DNA from: Burkholderiales bacterium
GTDB lineage: Bacteria > Pseudomonadota > Gammaproteobacteria > Burkholderiales > SG8-39
Length of the DNA: 9,769 nucleotides
Assembly (NCBI GenBank): GCA_025929745.1
Contig: JAICPQ010000089.1
Coordinates: 1 to 9,769, forward strand
Direction of reading: 5' to 3'
In this document: piece after piece, positions 6,271 through 9,769 of the stretch
Layout: each line of letters begins with the position of its first letter
Position numbering within the stretch: position 1 is the first letter of the stretch
Program-made: the position numbers and the translations under genes
Notes under the pieces: model-generated
What the model was told of the DNA's origin: nothing
The model's input: only the letters and a program-made list of their open reading frames with translations
The model's database searches: none

Positions 6271-6411
6271 TCAAGACTCGAGGAAAGCCAGATCCTCTTT
6301 CGCCGGCGCCCGGCGCGGCGCTTCGCGGGTGGGCACGAGGACGAGATAGCCGCCGTAGATGACAACGAGCGCCGCCGCTGCCTGGCCGATGCTGAAGATG
6401 AGATCGAGCAT
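6271..6411 (-). CDS. 46-residue single-span small membrane protein
   Basis: The ORF starts at ATG 6409-6411 and ends at TGA 6271-6273, giving 46 residues. GAGGAG (6419-6424) lies seven bases upstream, one of the best Shine-Dalgarno sites in the window, and an intrinsic terminator follows the stop. Residues 1-26 (MLDLIFSIGQAAAALVVIYG, then GYLVLV) form one hydrophobic helix. The rest is a charged tail, with a basic Pro/Arg stretch PTREAPRRAP (27-36) followed by an acidic KEDLAFLES end (38-46). Small membrane proteins of this form often act as regulators or accessory subunits of larger membrane complexes, but no family is recognised and no function is claimed. It lies 103 bp downstream of the Crp/Fnr gene on the same strand, so it could be read through from there or from its own promoter. 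Confidence 0.68.
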   Translation of the reverse strand: MLDLIFSIGQAAAALVVIYGGYLVLVPTREAPRRAPAKEDLAFLES

Positions 6412-6482
6412 TTTGGGTCTCCTCAAGTTCCGGTGTACTCAACCGTGGAGACCACTGTAGCGAGGCGGGCCCTGCTTCAGCT

Positions 6483-6493
6483 ACTTCGGAAGT
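6483..6493. promoter_or_regulatory. Palindrome ACTTC-G-GAAGT upstream of the small membrane protein gene
   Basis: This 11-base palindrome lies in the 103-bp gap (6412-6514) between the small membrane protein and the Crp/Fnr gene, about 72 bases before the small gene's start. A weak TACAGT -10-like box occurs downstream of it on the minus strand, without a convincing -35. It could be an operator, but the arms are only five bases. Nothing else was found in the gap. Confidence 0.25.
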
Positions 6494-6514
6494 TACAGAC
6501 CCTCTGTGCGTTAT

Positions 6515-7165
6515 TCACCAGCGTGCGGGCGGGGCCTTGTTGATGGTGATGCGCCCGCCTTCGACGGAGACATAGCCCCCAATGGTGAGATCGCGCAGCA
6601 CGCGGTTGATCATCTCGCGCGAGGCGCCAACGCGCGCGGCGATATCCTTCTGCGTGAGACGCTCGGGGATCACCATCTTGCCGTCGCGCTCGACCGCGAG
6701 ATCGAGGAGCGTGCGCGCCACGCGGCCGTAAACGTCGAGCATCGCCAGGTTGCGTACGCTGCGATTGAGTCCGCGCGCAACGCGGATCAGGTTCTGGATG
6801 ACCTCCAGCGACACCGCCGGGTGCTCGAGCAGGAAAGACTTGAAATCGGCGCGCGACAGCACCGCGAACTGCGCCGGCTCCAACGTCATGACCGTGGCCG
6901 AGCGCGGCTCCTCGTCCAGCACCATTTCGCCGAAGTACTGTCCCGGGCCCTTGATCGCGAGGATGAGCTCCTTGCCGTGCTCATCCGCCAGGTAGATCTT
7001 GACCCGGCCCGCGAGGATCAGGAAAAGCGAATCGCTCTCGTCGCCCTCGCTGACGATGATCGCCTGCTTGGGATAGCTGCGTGTGACGGTGCGCTCGGCG
7101 AGCTTTCCCAGATCTCCTTCCGGAACGCCCTCGAAAAGGGGGATTTTCTTGAGGTCGACGCCCAT
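6515..7165 (-). CDS. Crp/Fnr family transcriptional regulator
   Basis: A 216-residue regulator with a cyclic-nucleotide-binding beta-roll at about 10-110, a long dimer helix at about 117-142 and a winged-helix DNA-binding domain at about 168-210. The effector pocket keeps FGEM (78-81) and RSATV (88-92), the Glu and Arg-Ser signature of proteins that bind cyclic nucleotides. Residues matching Thr127 and Ser128 of E. coli CRP on the dimer helix read L and N (132-134 region), so ligand choice may differ. No FNR-type cysteine cluster is present. The recognition helix ASREMINRVLRDL (181-193) keeps Arg, Glu and Arg where CRP has R180, E181 and R185, predicting GTGA-like half-sites. NLAMLDVYGRVARTLLDLA (139-157) is a typical CRP hinge block. 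The gene lies 48 bp after the hibernation-factor gene on the same strand. Its SD is weak and a hairpin abuts the start. Confidence 0.92.
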   Translation of the reverse strand: MGVDLKKIPLFEGVPEGDLGKLAERTVTRSYPKQAIIVSEGDESDSLFLILAGRVKIYLADEHGKELILAIKGPGQYFGEMVLDEEPRSATVMTLEPAQFAVLSRADFKSFLLEHPAVSLEVIQNLIRVARGLNRSVRNLAMLDVYGRVARTLLDLAVERDGKMVIPERLTQKDIAARVGASREMINRVLRDLTIGGYVSVEGGRITINKAPPARW

Positions 7166-7169
7166 CTCA

Positions 7170-7195
7170 GGGGCGAATATTCACCGACTCGCCCC
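7170..7195 (-). promoter_or_regulatory. Hairpin/palindrome directly before the Crp/Fnr start codon
   Basis: GGGGCGA (7170-7176) and TCGCCCC (7189-7195) form a perfect seven-base inverted repeat with a 12-base loop in the gap between the two genes. In the minus-strand transcript the second arm ends four bases before the ATG at 7165, where a ribosome-binding site belongs. Nested inside is a nearly perfect 14-bp palindrome, GGCGAATATTCACC (7172-7185), with one mismatched pair. Either an operator or a translation-blocking hairpin is possible. It has no T-run, so it is not a terminator. Confidence 0.45.
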
Positions 7196-7213
7196 AGAAT
7201 GCAACAGGAGGCT

Positions 7214-7780
7214 TTAGCGGCCGACGATCTGGACGCTGTACGCCTGCGGGCCCTGCTCGCCGTCCTGCGCGGTAAAAAGCACTTCCGTGCCCACCGCCAG
7301 CCGCTCGAAGTCGCCGTGCAGGACGCTGTTCCGATGGAAGTAGATCTGCCGGTCGTCGTCCACGGCGCGCAGGAAGCCGTAACCTTCGTCGAAGAGCTTC
7401 TCGACAATGCCGTGCGGGTGACCGTCGTGGCGCAGGTCGGCCTGCTTCACATCGGCGCGACGCAGCGCGGCGGTCTTCTTCAGCTGGCGCTCGATCGCCC
7501 CAAACGCAAGATTGATGAGCGCTGGCAACTGCGTGGCCATGTCATGGATCATCTTCGCCTTCTTCGCCGCCAGGTCGTGGTTCGGCGGCAAGCGCACCTC
7601 GACCATCACGCTATAGCGGTTCCCCTTGTGGTGCGAGGCCTGCTCCTGCGTCAGCGAGACGCGGCAGGATGTGATGCCTTGGGCGAACTTCTCAAGCCGC
7701 GCGAGCCGCTCGAGCACGTAGCTCTCGACCCAGGGCGAGCGGTCGACGTCATGGAAGATGATCTCAGGCGCGATTTGCAT
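7214..7780 (-). CDS. HPF/RaiA-family ribosome-associated protein fused to a cold-shock domain
   Basis: A 188-residue two-domain protein. Residues 1-105 resemble ribosome hibernation/interface factors (HPF, RaiA): MQIAPEIIFHDVD, WVESYVLERLARLEKFAQGI (17-36), VSLTQEQASHHKGNRYSVMV (41-60) and VRLPPNHDLAAKK (62-74), giving the beta-alpha-beta-alpha layout that sits in the decoding centre. Residues 121-186 form a cold-shock OB fold: GIVEKLFDEGYGFLRAVDD (124-142, RNP1-like) and QIYFHRNSVL (145-154, RNP2-like). The expected role is to bind inactive ribosomes and RNA during stress or stationary phase. Long HPFs normally carry a dimerisation domain at the C-terminus; here a nucleic-acid-binding domain takes its place. 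The ATG at 7780 is preferred because family members start with MQI; a GTG at 7831 would add 17 residues without family likeness. Neither start has a good ribosome-binding site. Confidence 0.86.
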   Translation of the reverse strand: MQIAPEIIFHDVDRSPWVESYVLERLARLEKFAQGITSCRVSLTQEQASHHKGNRYSVMVEVRLPPNHDLAAKKAKMIHDMATQLPALINLAFGAIERQLKKTAALRRADVKQADLRHDGHPHGIVEKLFDEGYGFLRAVDDDRQIYFHRNSVLHGDFERLAVGTEVLFTAQDGEQGPQAYSVQIVGR

Positions 7781-7845
7781 ATCGGTTCGACCGCGCCAAG
7801 GGTCGAAAATTCGCGCCCGCCATTCGGGCACGGAAATTGACGCTC

Positions 7846-8466
7846 TTAGAGCTTGTGAGAGACCCCGTTGCGGAGCCGGACGACCTTCTGGAAGAGGTTG
7901 ACGCGCGAGACATCGCCCGCCTGGTAGTCGGGCAGCACTTCGCGCAGGTCGAAGTCGGGGTGGAAGCCCAAATGCGATGAGAAGCCGGCGAGCGCCTTCT
8001 CGACCGCGCCGATGAAGCGGTTGTCCGAGCGGAAATGGTTGACGATGAAAATCTCGCCGCGCGGTTTGCAGACGCGGTGCAGTTCTTCGATCAGTTTCCC
8101 CGGGCGCGCGACCACGGAAACCACATACATTGCGACCACCTTGTCGAAGGTCGCGTCCGGAAAGCTCATGTGCTCGGCGTCCATTTCAACCAGGGCATCA
8201 ACGTTTTCGAGCCGGCGCCGCGCCACGCGCTCGCGCGCCTTCTCGAGCATCTCTCGCGAGACGTCGATGCCGGTGATGCGCACGCTGCGCGGATAAAGGG
8301 GAAGAGAAAGGCCGGTGCCCACGCCGACCTCGAGCACGCGCTCGCCGGGCTTGAGTTCGAGCCGCTCCAGGAGCGCCCGGCGACCGGGCTGCAGCACCGG
8401 ACCGAAGACCGCGTCGTAGATTCTCGCGTAGCGTCGGTAGGCCGTCTTGACGGCTTCGATCTGCAT
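7846..8466 (-). CDS. SAM-dependent methyltransferase, PmtA-like (phosphatidylethanolamine N-methyltransferase family)
   Basis: A 206-residue class I methyltransferase. Motif I is VLEVGVGTGLSLPLYP (44-59), followed by ITGIDVSREMLEKARERV (64-81), with the SAM-ribose acid in GID. VEMDAEHMSFPDATFDKVVA (93-112) is the adenine-pocket and motif II region. The RRYARIYDAVFGPVLQPGRR start (11-30) and the LSLPLYP ending of motif I are characteristic of soluble PmtA enzymes, which methylate phosphatidylethanolamine stepwise to phosphatidylcholine with SAM. Other membrane-lipid or quinone methyltransferases share much of this fold, so the substrate is probable rather than proven. Several starts are possible: ATG 8466 leads straight into the conserved block, while ATG 8496 and GTG 8505 add 10-13 basic residues. 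It is the first gene of the minus-strand run and is divergent from the glycosyltransferase. Confidence 0.8.
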   Translation of the reverse strand: MQIEAVKTAYRRYARIYDAVFGPVLQPGRRALLERLELKPGERVLEVGVGTGLSLPLYPRSVRITGIDVSREMLEKARERVARRRLENVDALVEMDAEHMSFPDATFDKVVAMYVVSVVARPGKLIEELHRVCKPRGEIFIVNHFRSDNRFIGAVEKALAGFSSHLGFHPDFDLREVLPDYQAGDVSRVNLFQKVVRLRNGVSHKL

Positions 8467-8485
8467 GAGTTGGCGGATTCTGCCA

Positions 8486-8514
8486 GCAATCCGCATTCCC
8501 GGCACGGGGATTGC
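8486..8514. promoter_or_regulatory. Inverted repeat in the divergent methyltransferase/glycosyltransferase promoter region
   Basis: GCAATCC (8486-8492) and GGATTGC (8508-8514) form a perfect seven-base inverted repeat with a 15-base centre. The centre contains a second small repeat, CCCG-GCA-CGGG (8498-8508). The region lies between the divergent starts at 8466 and 8534, so a bound dimer could affect both genes. If the methyltransferase really starts at 8496 or 8505, the repeat would be partly coding. Confidence 0.4.
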
Positions 8515-8533
8515 AGCCGTGTTTCGCCGGAAA

Positions 8534-9580
8534 ATGAAAATCGCGCAGATAGCACCCCTGGCCGAAAGCGTGCCGCCGCGGCTTTACGGGGGGACCGAAA
8601 GGGTTGTTTCTTATCTCACCGAGGAGCTGGTGCGGCTCGGCCACGACGTCACGCTCTTCGCGAGCGGCGACTCGCAGACCTCGGCCCGCCTTGTCGCCTG
8701 CGCACCGCGCGCGCTGCGGCTGGACCCGAGCGTGGCCGACGCGTTACCGCATCACCTGCTCATGATCGAGCGCGTGCGAAGCCGGGTGCACGAGTTCGAC
8801 GTTCTCCATTTCCATGTCGACCAGGTGCACCTGCCGCTCTTTCGCCCGTATGCGCGCAAGTCCATCACCACTCTGCACGGCCGCCTCGACGTGGCCGACC
8901 TTGCGGCCCTGTATCGCGAATTCGACGAAATGCCGCTCGTGTCGATCTCCGACTCGCAGCGAAAACCGTTGCCGTTCGCGAACTGGGTCGGCACCGTCTA
9001 TCACGGCCTCGCCGAGCCGGTGTGCCCCTTCAACCCGGGCCCGCGCGGCAACTACCTCGCCTTCCTCGGACGCATGTCACCGGAGAAGGGCGTCGAGCGC
9101 GCGATCGAGATTGCGCGCCGCTCCGGCCGGCGGCTGCGCATCGCCGCGAAGATCGACCGCACGGAGGAGGATTACTATCGGAGCCGTGTCGCCCCCCTTC
9201 TTTCCGACCCGCTCATCGACTTCATCGGAGAGGTCGGCGAAACGGAAAAACCGGGGTTCCTGGGCAACGCCGCGGCGCTTCTCTTTCCGATCGACTGGCC
9301 GGAGCCGTTCGGGCTTGCGATGATCGAGGCTATGTCGTGCGGCACGCCTGTCATCGCCTGGCCGAACGGGGCCGTGCCCGAGATCGTCGAGCACGGCGTC
9401 ACGGGACTCGTCGTCGGCTCGATCGAGGAAGCGGTGCGCGCGGTGAATGAAGTGCCGCGCCTCGACCGCGCCGCGGTGCGCCGGCGCTTCGAGGAGCGTT
9501 TTAGCGCGTCGCGCATGGCGCGCGACTATCTCGCAATCTACCGACGCCTCGCTCGCAAGCTGCCAGTCGCCGCCGAATGA
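8534..9580 (+). CDS. Family 4 glycosyltransferase (GT-B fold)
   Basis: A 348-residue retaining glycosyltransferase with two Rossmann-like halves. The N-terminal acceptor domain starts MKIAQIAPLAESVPPRLYGG (1-20), then TERVVSYLTEELVRLGHDVT (21-40) and LFASGDSQT. The glycine-rich PPRxYGGxE loop near the start is a GT4 hallmark. The donor domain begins near 172 with NYLAFLGRMSPEKGVERAI (173-191) and carries the E-x7-E signature EPFGLAMIE at 257-265, followed by AMSCGTPVIAW (266-276) and GAVPEIVEHGVTG (279-291). The usual role is transfer of a sugar from a nucleotide sugar onto a lipid, glycan or small molecule. Its ATGA overlap with the debranching-enzyme gene suggests alpha-glucan metabolism, but donor and acceptor are not readable. 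The ATG at 8534 matches family N-termini; the in-frame extension to 8447 lies antisense to the methyltransferase gene. Confidence 0.9.
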   Translation: MKIAQIAPLAESVPPRLYGGTERVVSYLTEELVRLGHDVTLFASGDSQTSARLVACAPRALRLDPSVADALPHHLLMIERVRSRVHEFDVLHFHVDQVHLPLFRPYARKSITTLHGRLDVADLAALYREFDEMPLVSISDSQRKPLPFANWVGTVYHGLAEPVCPFNPGPRGNYLAFLGRMSPEKGVERAIEIARRSGRRLRIAAKIDRTEEDYYRSRVAPLLSDPLIDFIGEVGETEKPGFLGNAAALLFPIDWPEPFGLAMIEAMSCGTPVIAWPNGAVPEIVEHGVTGLVVGSIEEAVRAVNEVPRLDRAAVRRRFEERFSASRMARDYLAIYRRLARKLPVAAE

Positions 9581-9769
9581 AGCGCGACGCCACCGTCTTC
9601 GTCCCGGGGGTCGTTTCGCTCGCCGCGTCGAGCCGCCGCACGCTGAAGCACGGCGATACCTTCGCCATGTTTGACGAGTTCGGTGACGTGCTCGAAGTGG
9701 AAAGGAGCCCGTACGGCCTGTTCCATTACGACACGCGCTTCCTTTCGCAGCTGCTTTTCACGATCGAAG
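9577..9769 (+). CDS. Amylo-alpha-1,6-glucosidase / glycogen-debranching-like protein (N-terminal part)
   Basis: Sixty-four codons are visible before the right edge. The frame starts at ATG 9577, overlapping the glycosyltransferase stop (ATGA). Residues RRTLKHGDTFAMFDEFGDV (20-38) followed by GLFHYDTRFLSQL (47-59) match the N-terminal domain of bacterial glycogen-debranching/amylo-alpha-1,6-glucosidase proteins (GDE_N_bis type), where GLYxxDTRxLS is the recognisable core. Full-length members are around 700 residues and end in an (alpha/alpha)6 glucosidase domain, which lies outside the window. The coupled gene pair suggests joint work on glycogen or a related alpha-glucan; that is inference from context. 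Confidence 0.8.
   Translation, partial: MKRDATVFVPGVVSLAASSRRTLKHGDTFAMFDEFGDVLEVERSPYGLFHYDTRFLSQLLFTIE

Noticed and set aside
6505..6521. Possible CRP-type site (GGTGA...CACA) at the end of the Crp/Fnr gene
   Set aside because: The half-sites are spaced by five rather than six bases and one half is poor. It overlaps the stop codon, so chance is the better explanation.
6506..7840. 444-codon plus-strand open frame across the Crp/Fnr and HPF genes
   Set aside because: It lies antisense to two well-supported genes on the other strand and shows no domain. It is a GC-driven shadow frame.
8035..9450. 471-codon plus-strand frame spanning the methyltransferase and glycosyltransferase
   Set aside because: The first half is antisense to the PmtA-like gene and the second half is out of frame with the GT4. 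It has no motifs and biased Arg/His composition.

Overview
The window is high-GC, densely packed bacterial chromosome. Short gaps, ATGA start/stop overlaps, an MCE (Mla-type) transport cluster, a Crp/Fnr regulator, a PmtA-like phospholipid methyltransferase and an orphan COG2984-type binding protein together suggest a proteobacterium, most likely betaproteobacterial. That placement is an inference from gene content; no rRNA or tRNA gene is present. No insertion sequence, CRISPR array, phage gene or integration site was seen.

Layout. Positions 1-976 (minus) hold an ABC substrate-binding protein that runs off the left edge. Only 32 bp away and divergent, a plus-strand run covers 1009-6051. It starts with a PurD-like ATP-grasp protein and a translationally coupled DUF4184 membrane protein. 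A four-gene MCE cassette follows: an MlaE-type permease, a short ABC-ATPase-like protein with every nucleotide-binding motif lost, an MlaD-type MCE protein and a TPR lipoprotein. The four cassette genes overlap one another.

Positions 6052-8466 are minus strand. In transcription order they hold a PmtA-like methyltransferase, a ribosome hibernation factor fused to a cold-shock domain, a Crp/Fnr regulator and a 46-residue single-span membrane protein ending in a clear intrinsic terminator. A frame-disrupted small ORF lies beyond the terminator. From 8534 on the plus strand, a GT4 glycosyltransferase overlaps the start of an amylo-alpha-1,6-glucosidase-like gene cut by the right edge.

How the genes fit together. 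The MCE cassette should move lipid between the membranes. Its in-operon ATPase looks catalytically dead, so it needs an ATPase from elsewhere or uses the pseudo-ATPase as a structural subunit. The minus-strand group combines membrane-lipid methylation, ribosome protection and cyclic-nucleotide-type regulation, which fits a stress or stationary-phase theme (inference). The GT4/debranching pair points to glycogen or another alpha-glucan.

The best leads are the motif-less ABC ATPase, the PurD-like enzyme with an altered metal-binding signature, and the small membrane protein with its own terminator.
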